From positions 1-5,952 of the forward strand of contig JAISMA010000181.1 in the NCBI GenBank assembly GCA_031276985.1: a stretch of DNA of 5,952 bases. Direction: 5' to 3'. Both the position numbers and the translations under genes were made by a program. The notes beneath the pieces were generated by a model. That model was not told the DNA's origin. It searched no databases and saw only the letters and a list, made by a program, of their open reading frames with translations. Numbering within the stretch: the first letter of the stretch is position 1; each line of letters begins with the position of its first letter. This DNA comes from Helicobacteraceae bacterium. GTDB taxonomy: Bacteria; Campylobacterota; Campylobacteria; Campylobacterales; SZUA-545. This document shows positions 1-5,825 of the stretch, piece by piece.

Positions 1-272
1 TGTCGCACCGTTTCAAGCAGTCGCGCTTCGTCAAGGTTTGTCGTTTTTTTATCGATCAAACGGGTTTTGGTCGCCCATTTCGCCATTGGCTTGGACAAAA
101 GCAAGGAAACAAACGATCCTGCCATACCAAAGACGAAGCAGAAAATCAGCAACGCTTGAAAGTTCAGTCCGTTGCCGTCGATATAGCCTTTCACGCCCAA
201 AAGACTGAGCGTAACGCTTGCCACGACGATAACGGCTAAGTTTGTGAGCAGAAACAACGCGATTCTTAGCAT
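1..272 (-). CDS. htpX: HtpX membrane metalloprotease (M48 family), N-terminal part
   Basis: HtpX is a zinc-dependent inner-membrane protease that helps degrade misfolded or damaged membrane proteins. Only the first 90 codons are here; the gene runs off the left edge, so the HEXXH zinc site is not visible. The start MLRIALFLLTNLAVIVV and the later segment GMAGSFVSLLLSKPMAKWAT are the hallmark N-terminal stretch of HtpX (E. coli begins with a near-identical RIALFLLTNLAV and has GGSFVSLLMSKWMA). Two hydrophobic helices, about residues 4-25 and 36-57, match the two N-terminal membrane spans of the family. The ATG at 272-270 is chosen because an AGGAGG ribosome-binding site lies 4 nt upstream and the family alignment starts there. 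The gene is divergent from the DUF2779 gene. Identification is from sequence likeness; protease activity cannot be judged from this part. Confidence 0.93.
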   Translation of the reverse strand, partial: MLRIALFLLTNLAVIVVASVTLSLLGVKGYIDGNGLNFQALLIFCFVFGMAGSFVSLLLSKPMAKWATKTRLIDKKTTNLDEARLLETVR

Positions 273-276
273 TTAA

Positions 277-283
277 GCCTCCT
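277..283 (-). promoter_or_regulatory. Ribosome-binding site of htpX
   Basis: On the minus strand the sequence reads AGGAGGC, followed by TTAA and then the ATG of htpX. This is a near-perfect Shine-Dalgarno match with short spacing, and it fixes the htpX start at 272. Confidence 0.8.
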
Positions 284-304
284 AAAATCAAATTTTCACG
301 CGAC

Positions 305-333
305 ATTATACAAAAAATTCTTAAGAAGATAAA
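305..333 (-). promoter_or_regulatory. Probable sigma-70 promoter of htpX
   Basis: On the minus strand a perfect TATAAT (-10) occupies 310-305. Seventeen bases upstream is TTTATC (333-328), a partial -35 match (three of six to TTGACA). Transcription would begin near 298, giving a leader of roughly 25 nt that contains the AGGAGG site. The -10 box and spacing are seen directly; promoter activity is inferred. The rightward operon must also be driven from this 92-bp gap, but I see no equally good box for it on the plus strand. Confidence 0.5.
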
Positions 334-353
334 TGGATAAAATACGCCGCCAC

Positions 354-359
354 AAAGGA
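354..359 (+). promoter_or_regulatory. Ribosome-binding site deciding a TTG start
   Basis: AAAGGA lies 5 nt before the TTG at 365. The reading frame is closed by TAA at 338-340, and no ATG, GTG or other TTG lies between that stop and 365, so this site supports TTG initiation for the DUF2779 protein. Confidence 0.5.
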
Positions 360-364
360 CAACG

Positions 365-1720
365 TTGGACGCTTCGCTGTTATTTAGACTGCTTTCGTGC
401 GAAAAAGCGCGATACCTTCACGCTTGCGGCGAAGCTCCGCGCAAAGAAAAAAAACGCGAGCCGATCGTTTCGCCAAGCGTTATGCGCGAAGTTCAAAAAT
501 GGTTTAATTCGCTCTTTTCGCATCCGCTTTCTTTCAAGAAAGCAAGCTATAAGGATTTTTCCGTTTTCGTCGATAGGATCGCGCAAAATAAAAACAGTTT
601 TGAGCTTTCAAAACCGCTATTTTCAAGCGAGCCGTATTCGGCGGCGATAAACGAAATGGCGCTGGCGATCTGGATATTGGAAAAACGATGCATGAAGATC
701 GATAAAGCGTTTGTTTATTATATTGATAAAGAGTACGTTAAAGAAGGCGATCTTAATTTCGACAAATTATTCATTAAACGCGACGTAACCAAAAAGGTAT
801 ATAACCGCTATTTTCATATTACCGACAAACTAGGCGAAGGCGCGGACGCATCCAAATTGTGCGATCTTGATCTAGCCTGTCCGTACGCCCATATCTGCTT
901 TGCCGACATTCCCAAATACTCAATCCTAAACATGGCAGGTTTAAGCAAAGAGTTAAAAACCGCGCTTTTTAGGCAAAATATATTAAATCCAGCGGATATA
1001 CCCGAATCTTTGTTAAGCGATTACCAAAAGATACAGATTAAGTGCGACAAAACTAAAAAAGCGCATATAGATTTCGACGCGCTAAAATCGTTTATCGACG
1101 AGATTAAATATCCGATATATTTTTTGGATTTCGAGGCGATTCATTACGCCGCGCCAATCTTCGACAAACTAAAGCCTTTCGACGCGCTGGCGTTTCAGTT
1201 TTCGCTACATACGCTAACGTCGAGCAAATCGCGCTTAAAACACGACGAATTCATAGCCGAATGCGACATAGACGCCAGATCGCAAATCGCCGAAAAACTA
1301 TGCGATCTGATAGGCGACGAAGGAAGCGTGATCGCGTATGGAGCGCAGTTTGAAAAAGCCGTGATCAAAGGTTTAGCCGATTTGTTTCCGTCGCGCAGAA
1401 CGAAGTTGCTTAGTATTTTTGCGAGAATCGTCGATCTGTCGATCGCGTTTGAAAAGCGGTGGTATTATCACGCCAACATGCGCGGATCGCACGCGCTTAA
1501 AGCCGTCGCGCCCGCTATGATTCGCGGCGCGTCCTACGACGGCGAGGTCAAAAACGGCGCGGAAGCTGTGGAGAGCTATTTGGCTATGCATTCGGCTAAC
1601 GAGCAAAACAGGCGGCGCTTGCGGCGCGAACTGCTGAATTACTGCAAAAAAGACACCGAGTGTCTCGTCAAAATTTACCGCAAGTTGGTTAGGCTTACGC
1701 AACCAAAACGGAAAGTTTGA
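365..1720 (+). CDS. DUF2779-family protein, Cas4/RecB-like plus DnaQ-like putative nuclease
   Basis: A 451-residue protein of the DUF2779 family, whose biological role is not established. Around residues 251-282 it has the family signature IYFLDFEAIHYAAPIFDKLK followed by PFDALAFQFSLH. D255 and E257 form a DxE motif. Later come YGAQFEK (325-331), VDL (356-358), YYHANMRGSHALKAV (367-381) and NYCKKD (425-430). The order suggests a DEDD (DnaQ/RNase H-like) exonuclease fold, which is inference. Four cysteines, C12 plus C166, C172 and C178 in CDLDLACPYAHIC, match the Fe-S-type cluster that brackets Cas4/AddB-like nucleases. However, the segment that normally carries the PD-(D/E)XK residues (a D followed by EVK) is not evident between residues 80 and 100, and the protein looks some 40-50 residues short there. 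The start is TTG with AAAGGA upstream. Its stop lies 1 nt before gnnB, so it probably leads the operon. The link to lipid A genes may be only positional. Confidence 0.85.
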   Translation: MDASLLFRLLSCEKARYLHACGEAPRKEKKREPIVSPSVMREVQKWFNSLFSHPLSFKKASYKDFSVFVDRIAQNKNSFELSKPLFSSEPYSAAINEMALAIWILEKRCMKIDKAFVYYIDKEYVKEGDLNFDKLFIKRDVTKKVYNRYFHITDKLGEGADASKLCDLDLACPYAHICFADIPKYSILNMAGLSKELKTALFRQNILNPADIPESLLSDYQKIQIKCDKTKKAHIDFDALKSFIDEIKYPIYFLDFEAIHYAAPIFDKLKPFDALAFQFSLHTLTSSKSRLKHDEFIAECDIDARSQIAEKLCDLIGDEGSVIAYGAQFEKAVIKGLADLFPSRRTKLLSIFARIVDLSIAFEKRWYYHANMRGSHALKAVAPAMIRGASYDGEVKNGAEAVESYLAMHSANEQNRRRLRRELLNYCKKDTECLVKIYRKLVRLTQPKRKV

Positions 1721-1721
1721 A

Positions 1722-2804
1722 ATGGACTTTATCAATCTCAAAGCGCAGTACGCCGCTTACAAAACCGAAATCGACGCGGCGATCGCCAAAGTTCTAAACA
1801 GCGCTCAATTCATCATGGGCGACGAGGTCGACGCGCTTGAAACCGCGCTGGCAAATTACGCGGGAGCGAAGTACGCGATTAGTTGCTCAAGCGGAACGGA
1901 CGCGCTTTTGATCGCTCTTATGGCGCTTGACGTTAAAGAGGGCGACGAGGTTATAACCGCGCCTTTTACCTTCGCCGCCACGATCGAGGCGATTGCGCTA
2001 TGCGGCGCGAAAATCGTATTTGCCGACGTTAAAAACGGCGACGCGAATATCGATCCCGCCGCGATCGAAAGGGCGATCTCGCCAAAAACCAAAGCGATTA
2101 TCCCCGTGAGCCTCTACGGTAATTGCGCCGATTTTGATCCGATCAACGCGATTGCGGGCAAATACGGCGTAGCGGTTATCGAGGACGGCTGCCAAAGTTT
2201 CGGCGCGAGCTACAAAGGCGCGAAAAGCGGCGCGTTAAGTTTGATCGGCGCGACCAGCTTTTTCCCGTCCAAACCGCTTGGTTGCTACGGAGACGGCGGC
2301 GCGATCTTCACAAGCGACGACGCGCTTGCGGACGCTTTTGCGCGCATTCGCAATCATGGTCAAGGCGAGCGTTACGAACATGCGCGAATCGGGCTGAACG
2401 GACGGCTTGACGCTTTGCAGGCGGCGATCCTAAGAGTCAAATTGGCGCATTTTGACGACGAGTTGCGAAGGCGGCGCGATCTGGCGGCGCGATACGACGA
2501 GGCTTTTAGCGATCTAAATCGTATTCGCTACGATCAAAACAGCGCGATCGCGCAATACACAATCCGCCTGCGCGAGCGCGAGCGCGTCGCGCTTGATCTG
2601 AAAACGCGCGGCGTTCCGACGGCGATTCACTATCCAAAACCGCTTCACCTGCAAAGCGCGTACGCTCATCTAGGCTACAAACGTGGCGATTTTCCCGTCG
2701 CCGAAGCGCTTGCGAACGAGGTTTTGAGCCTGCCGTTTAGCGCGTTTTTGACCGCGCAAGAGCAAGATCAAGTTATTTCAGCCGTGAAAGCCGTATGTCT
2801 GTAA
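1722..2804 (+). CDS. gnnB: PLP-dependent UDP-sugar 3-aminotransferase (DegT/DnrJ/EryC1/StrS family), GnnB-like
   Basis: A 360-residue fold-type I aminotransferase that transfers an amino group, usually from glutamate, to a 3-keto UDP-sugar in the cytoplasm. Family landmarks are clear: SCSSGTDAL (54-62) for the cofactor phosphate, PFTFAATIEA (81-90), VIEDGCQSFGASYKG (152-166) with D155 for the PLP ring nitrogen, TSFFPSKPLGCYGDGGA (178-194) with Schiff-base lysine K184, and GLNGRLDALQAAIL (224-237). Length is normal for the family. The sequence is strikingly like Pseudomonas WbpE, which aminates C3 of UDP-GlcNAc-3-oxo-uronate. The partner downstream is a Gfo/Idh/MocA dehydrogenase of GnnA type rather than WbpB type, so GnnB (UDP-GlcNAc3N synthesis for lipid A, as in Campylobacter jejuni) is preferred; a WbpE-like role in surface glycans is the alternative. 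A GGAAAG ribosome-binding site lies 6 nt before the ATG. The 3' end overlaps gnnA by 10 nt. Confidence 0.88.
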   Translation: MDFINLKAQYAAYKTEIDAAIAKVLNSAQFIMGDEVDALETALANYAGAKYAISCSSGTDALLIALMALDVKEGDEVITAPFTFAATIEAIALCGAKIVFADVKNGDANIDPAAIERAISPKTKAIIPVSLYGNCADFDPINAIAGKYGVAVIEDGCQSFGASYKGAKSGALSLIGATSFFPSKPLGCYGDGGAIFTSDDALADAFARIRNHGQGERYEHARIGLNGRLDALQAAILRVKLAHFDDELRRRRDLAARYDEAFSDLNRIRYDQNSAIAQYTIRLRERERVALDLKTRGVPTAIHYPKPLHLQSAYAHLGYKRGDFPVAEALANEVLSLPFSAFLTAQEQDQVISAVKAVCL

Positions 2805-3712
2805 AAATTATCCTGATCGGTCTTGGCGCGATGGGCAAAAACCATTACCGCGTTTTGACTTCGCTCGCGGGCGTTGAGATTGCGGCGCTGTGCGACAACA
2901 TGATGGACGAATTCGACGGCAGAAAGGTTTGGCGCGACATAGACGACGCGCTGCGCGGCGTTCAAGCGGACGCGGCGATCATTGCCGCGCCGACTTTTTT
3001 GCATAAGGAGATCGCGCTTAAATGCGCCGCGAAAGGGCTTCATCTGTTCATCGAAAAGCCCGCCGCCGCAAACGGCGAGGATGCGCGAATCATCAAAGAA
3101 TCAAGCGGCGGTTTGCGCGTCGCCGTGGGGCATGTGGAGCGGTTTAATCCCGTCGTGTCCGCGCTGAAAAACGAGCTTTTGGGCAAAGATATATACTCGA
3201 TTGCGATCACCCGCGTCGGACCTTTTCCGCCGCGCATAGCGGACGTGGGGATTTTGACCGATTTGGCGGTGCATGACATTGATCTGATCCGCTATATCAC
3301 GGGCAAAGAGATTGTCGACTGCCACATTTTCGCCTCGCAAAAAATCCACAATCACCACGAGGACAACGCGATTTTGAGCTTCAAACTGCAAGACGAGATC
3401 GTAGCCACGATCGCGACCAATTGGCTTACGCCGTACAAAAAGCGCAAGATCGAAGTGGCGACGCCCGCAGGCTACTACGAAGCCGATCTGATGAGTCAGG
3501 AGCTGAAGTGCTTTTCGGCGTACAGCGCTTCGCATTCGTATCTAACCCGCGACGTTGTCGTGTTCAAAGGCGAACCGCTTCGCAACGAGCTTGGCGCGTT
3601 TGTTTCGCTCTGCGCCAGCGGCGAGCGCGGCGCGCTGGCTACGATCGACGATAGCGTTAGAACGCTTGAAATCGTCGCTCTCGCCAAAAAATCTTCGGAG
3701 TTAAAAATATGA
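2795..3712 (+). CDS. gnnA: Gfo/Idh/MocA NAD(P)-dependent sugar dehydrogenase, GnnA-like UDP-GlcNAc 3-dehydrogenase
   Basis: A 305-residue cytoplasmic oxidoreductase. The N-terminal Rossmann fold has the dinucleotide motif LIGLGAMGKNH (7-17), then APTFLHKE (65-72) and FIEKPAA (85-91), the conserved Gfo/Idh/MocA EKP with K88. The C-terminal domain contains GHVERFNPVV (112-121) and DLAVHDIDLI (156-165), where H160 is the likely catalytic histidine. The form GAMGKNH plus HVERFNP is typical of UDP-N-acetylglucosamine 3-dehydrogenases, which oxidise C3 of UDP-GlcNAc so that GnnB can aminate it. Start ATG at 2795 lies inside the last codons of gnnB (10-nt overlap), and the stop overlaps the pdxJ ATG as ATGA, so translation of the three genes is probably coupled. 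Family assignment is firm; the substrate is inferred from the motifs and from the adjacent aminotransferase. Another 3-keto sugar or an inositol-type substrate cannot be excluded from sequence alone. Confidence 0.87.
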   Translation: MSVKIILIGLGAMGKNHYRVLTSLAGVEIAALCDNMMDEFDGRKVWRDIDDALRGVQADAAIIAAPTFLHKEIALKCAAKGLHLFIEKPAAANGEDARIIKESSGGLRVAVGHVERFNPVVSALKNELLGKDIYSIAITRVGPFPPRIADVGILTDLAVHDIDLIRYITGKEIVDCHIFASQKIHNHHEDNAILSFKLQDEIVATIATNWLTPYKKRKIEVATPAGYYEADLMSQELKCFSAYSASHSYLTRDVVVFKGEPLRNELGAFVSLCASGERGALATIDDSVRTLEIVALAKKSSELKI

Positions 3713-4500
3713 AACTTGGCGTTAATATCGATCATATAGCCGTTTTGAAAGCGGCGCGAAAAGTCGGCGATCCGGACGTTTTGCAAGCGGTTTTTGTTGC
3801 GGCGCAAAACGGCGCGGATCAGATCACGATTCACTTGCGCGAGGATCGACGGCATATCGACGATTACGACGCGAAGCGCATTGTCGCCAATTCGCCGATT
3901 GCGGTCAATATGGAATGCGCTTTCGGCGTTATCGACGAGGTATTGAAACTGCGCCCGTTTCGCGCCACGCTTGTGCCTGAAAAACGCGAAGAGGTTACGA
4001 CGGAAGGCGGATTGGATCTGGAGAAACATTTTGCGCGTATCAAAAGAACGGTCGAGCGGCTAAAAGAAGCCGATATAGCCGTTTCGCTGTTTGTCGAGCC
4101 CAGCAAAGCCGCCGCCGATTTGGCGCTAAGAAGCGGCGCGGATATGATCGAGTTGCACACGGGACGTTTTTCCAATCTTTGGGCGGCGCTATACGGCGTT
4201 TTGGCGCGAACGCCCTACGCGCCAAACGATTTAACCGCGCTAAACGGCGGCGATCTTAAGCGCGAGATCGATCGCGAGATAAAAAAGATCAAAAAAACCG
4301 CCGCGTTTGCCCGCGAGCTTGGTTTGCAGGTTGCCGCCGGACACGGATTAAATTATCACAACGTCGCCGCGATCGCCGCGATTGAAGCGATCGAGGAACT
4401 AAACATCGGGCAAAGCATTGTGGCGCGAGCGATTTGGACGGGTTTTGGCGTCGCCGCGCGCGAAATGGCGCAACTTATCGCCGCTTGCCGCCCGCGCTAA
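3709..4500 (+). CDS. pdxJ: Pyridoxine 5'-phosphate synthase PdxJ
   Basis: PdxJ condenses 1-deoxy-D-xylulose 5-phosphate with 3-amino-2-oxopropyl phosphate to give pyridoxine 5'-phosphate, the ring-closing step of DXP-dependent vitamin B6 synthesis in the cytoplasm. The 263-residue TIM-barrel protein shows all signatures: GVNIDHIAVL (4-13), TIHLREDRRHI (40-50), NMEC (67-70), LVPEKREEVTTEGGLD (88-103), IELHTG (147-152), AGHGLNYHNV (210-219) and ELNIGQSIVARAIWTG (230-245). H42, E69 and H212 correspond to the E. coli catalytic H45, E72 and H193. It is about 20 residues longer than E. coli PdxJ because of an extended middle region (about 153-185), a form shared with Campylobacter and Helicobacter. 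The ATG overlaps the gnnA stop by 4 nt, and GGAG lies 8 nt upstream. pdxA, its usual neighbour in Campylobacter and Helicobacter, does not follow. Confidence 0.97.
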   Translation: MKLGVNIDHIAVLKAARKVGDPDVLQAVFVAAQNGADQITIHLREDRRHIDDYDAKRIVANSPIAVNMECAFGVIDEVLKLRPFRATLVPEKREEVTTEGGLDLEKHFARIKRTVERLKEADIAVSLFVEPSKAAADLALRSGADMIELHTGRFSNLWAALYGVLARTPYAPNDLTALNGGDLKREIDREIKKIKKTAAFARELGLQVAAGHGLNYHNVAAIAAIEAIEELNIGQSIVARAIWTGFGVAAREMAQLIAACRPR

Positions 4501-4632
4501 TTCGCCGCTCTCGCTCTTGCCGTTTTTCCGCCCGCCCGCGCAATCTAAGCAAACAAACAAATCGACGGCTAACGACGCAAAAGCAATCGCGTTTTACAAT
4601 TTGCGCGGACGAAAGCCAAACAGAATAAGAAA

Positions 4633-4640
4633 GAGGGGAG
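4633..4640 (+). promoter_or_regulatory. Ribosome-binding site fixing the Sel1-like gene start
   Basis: GAGGGGAG lies 8 nt before the ATG at 4649. It decides the start: the frame stays open upstream into the end of pdxJ, but those codons have no ribosome-binding site and lie partly inside pdxJ. A TACAAT at 4595-4600 in the 148-bp gap could be a -10 box, but no convincing -35 accompanies it. Confidence 0.7.
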
Positions 4641-4648
4641 ATAATACG

Positions 4649-5428
4649 ATGAATAACGCCCTAAACTTTAGCGCTAAAAGAAGCGATAGCGCGATCAGAG
4701 TTTTAACGCTATTCTTTAGCCTATGCGTTCTTGCGTTATCCGCTCCAAAATATCTGCATATCTACGGCGAATACGATAAACGATTACGATCGTATTCTCA
4801 CGCTGCTTGGCTTTACGACGAAGCTGTGGAACGCAACAACACCGACGCGGCGTTTGATCTAGGGTTGTTTTACGATGAAATGTTAAAAGATTATCCAAAA
4901 GCGATTGAATTGTTTAGTAGAGTTTATGAGCAAAATAACGACGGCGGCGCAGCGTATTCGTTAGGCTTGGTATATAAACAGCAACTAGAAGATTACGAAA
5001 ACGCAGAAAAGTGGTACAAGATCGCTTATAAACTAGGCGATAAAGACGCGGCATACGCTTTAGGATTGCTATATAAACACACGCTTAAAGATTACCCAAA
5101 AGCTATCGAATGGTTCGAGATCGCGCATAATAAAGGCGATAAAAACGCCGCGTATTCTTTAGGGTTGGTATATAAACAACAATTACAAGATAATCCAAAC
5201 GCTATTAAATGGCTAGAGATCGCGCATAATCAAAGCGATAAAAGAGCGGCAAACACTTTGGGTTTGCTATACGAAAACATTATTAAAGACTATCCAAAAG
5301 CTATCGAATGGTACAAGATCGCTTACAAACAAGGCGATCATAAAGGTGTCGATTTTGAGCATGGCAAGCGGATGGAGTACAAGATCGCTTACAAACAAGG
5401 CGATCATAAAGGTTGCCCTCGCTTATAA
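4649..5428 (+). CDS. Sel1/TPR-like repeat protein with N-terminal export or anchor segment, prematurely ended
   Basis: The present reading frame gives 259 residues. Residues 15-33 (AIRVLTLFFSLCVLALSAP) are a hydrophobic helix after a basic N-terminus, so the protein is probably exported or anchored with the rest in the periplasm. From about residue 67 come five near-identical units of about 33 residues with the pattern A-A-x-x-LGLxYxxxxxDYxxAIxWxxIAxxxGDK, resembling Sel1/TPR helical-hairpin repeats that serve as protein-binding scaffolds. The fifth unit ends at WYKIAYKQGDHK, where two 66-bp insertions begin. The tail after residue 233 (GVDFEHGKRME, a second YKIAYKQGDHKG, then CPRL) comes from inserted sequence and ends at a TAA inside the second insert. 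The uninterrupted ancestor would have been 303 residues. Codons are visibly more A+T-rich than in the operon upstream. The partner and function are unknown. Confidence 0.82.
   Translation: MNNALNFSAKRSDSAIRVLTLFFSLCVLALSAPKYLHIYGEYDKRLRSYSHAAWLYDEAVERNNTDAAFDLGLFYDEMLKDYPKAIELFSRVYEQNNDGGAAYSLGLVYKQQLEDYENAEKWYKIAYKLGDKDAAYALGLLYKHTLKDYPKAIEWFEIAHNKGDKNAAYSLGLVYKQQLQDNPNAIKWLEIAHNQSDKRAANTLGLLYENIIKDYPKAIEWYKIAYKQGDHKGVDFEHGKRMEYKIAYKQGDHKGCPRL
4847..5344 (+). repeat. Five tandem Sel1/TPR-like coding repeats
   Basis: Residues 67-232 consist of units starting at about residues 67, 101, 134, 167 and 200, each 33-34 residues (99-102 bp). Each begins with AA or AAY, contains LGLxY, has D-Y/N-x-x-A in the middle and closes with an IAxxxGDK-type ending. 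The DNA is repeated as well: GTACAAGATCGCTTA occurs at 5014 and again at 5311. These are ordinary protein-domain repeats, distinct from the 66-bp period that starts at 5311. Confidence 0.85.
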
Positions 5429-5478
5429 AACGAGAGGCTTCGGTACAAGATCGCTTACAAACAAGGCGATCATAAAGG
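5311..5478 (+). CRISPR. CRISPR-like mini-array (three 36-bp repeats, two 30-bp spacers) inside a coding gene
   Basis: Three repeat copies with no mismatch lie at 5311-5346, 5377-5412 and 5443-5478, each starting GTACAAGATCGC and ending GGCGATCATAAAGG. They are separated by two unlike 30-bp inserts at 5347-5376 and 5413-5442. The identity shared by all three copies stops exactly at 36 bp on both sides. Repeat and spacer lengths equal those of type II-C CRISPR arrays such as that of C. jejuni. The repeat contains an inverted pair, GATCGC and GCGATC, separated by 11 nt. Against a conventional array: the repeat encodes the Sel1 phrase YKIAYKQGDHKG, no AT-rich leader precedes it, and no cas gene is in the window. 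Both inserts keep the reading frame length (66 bp is 22 codons), but the second holds a TAA. The array geometry is seen directly. Its origin by off-target Cas1-Cas2 integration is inference; an unrelated short insertion mechanism remains possible. Confidence 0.72.
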
Positions 5479-5692
5479 CATTATAAACATAAGCGTTCTA
5501 TATCATGATCAGTACAACGATAAGGTAACCGCTGGCGCATATCAACTAGCGCTAATCGGCAAATACTCCAAAGAGGAGATAATAGGCGGTCTTAAATCCG
5601 ATTGGAACTTAACATCCGACGAACTTAAGCAAGCCTACAAACTCCACCAAACCCTTGACTTGCCCAAACATTACAATGGCGGCATCGATTAA
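5429..5692 (+). pseudogene. Separated C-terminal part of the Sel1-like gene
   Basis: After the TAA at 5426-5428 the same frame continues open to TAA at 5690-5692. It reads NERLR (insert), YKIAYKQGDHKG (third repeat), then 70 residues beginning IINISVLYHDQYND and ending LPKHYNGGID. That last part follows naturally from the fifth Sel1-like unit once two 66-bp units are removed, so it is the original C-terminus. No ATG or GTG lies in this frame, and its only TTG is close to the end, so it is unlikely to be made as a separate protein unless the stop is read through. The region 267 bases from the array to the original stop shows no other frame-breaking change, which suggests that the disruption is recent. 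Confidence 0.75.
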
Positions 5693-5763
5693 CTATGCTC
5701 CCTTCACGTTCAACGTTCGCGCTACAATCGCTCGCATTTTCAGATTTGAGATCTACGATTTTA

Positions 5764-5792
5764 GGCTATTCGCCCGCTTTGGCGGCGTAGCC
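5764..5792. repeat. Imperfect inverted repeat between convergent genes
   Basis: GGCTA (5764-5768) pairs with TAGCC (5788-5792), and CGCC (5771-5774) pairs with GGCG (5781-5784), with small internal loops and a 6-nt apex. It lies between the stop of the Sel1-like gene and the stop of the convergent gene. No T-run follows on either strand, so it is not a standard intrinsic terminator; it might still help end transcription or protect 3' ends. Confidence 0.4.
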
Positions 5793-5825
5793 ATATTAGG
5801 CGACGCTTTAATAACGCGCATAAAG

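Noticed and set aside
49..306. Minus-strand open frame of 85 codons
   Set aside because: It lies in another frame over htpX, which has clear homology, a good ribosome-binding site and two membrane segments; the product here is basic and unlike any family.
333..650. Plus-strand ATG frame of 105 codons at the start of the DUF2779 gene
   Set aside because: Its product is Arg/Lys-rich low-quality sequence, and the frame from 365 carries the family's N-terminal cysteine and continues for 451 residues.
3496..4029. Minus-strand open frame of 177 codons across gnnA and pdxJ
   Set aside because: It is opposite two strongly identified genes, and its Arg/Phe-rich product has no recognisable motif.
4418..4648. 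Upstream extension of the Sel1-like frame into pdxJ
   Set aside because: It begins inside pdxJ with no ribosome-binding site and encodes a basic, featureless stretch; the ATG at 4649 has GAGGGGAG before it and is followed by a sensible export signal.
5311..5478. Simple 66-bp tandem repeat (minisatellite)
   Set aside because: The 36-bp part is identical in three copies while the 30-bp parts are unrelated; a plain tandem duplication would have copied both.
5311..5478. Conventional CRISPR locus with leader and cas genes
   Set aside because: The flanks are Sel1 coding sequence on both sides, no A/T-rich leader is present and no cas gene or tracrRNA-like anti-repeat was seen in the window.
5311..5692. 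Diversity-generating retroelement variable region
   Set aside because: There is no template repeat with adenine-specific substitutions and no reverse transcriptase; the copies are identical rather than varied.
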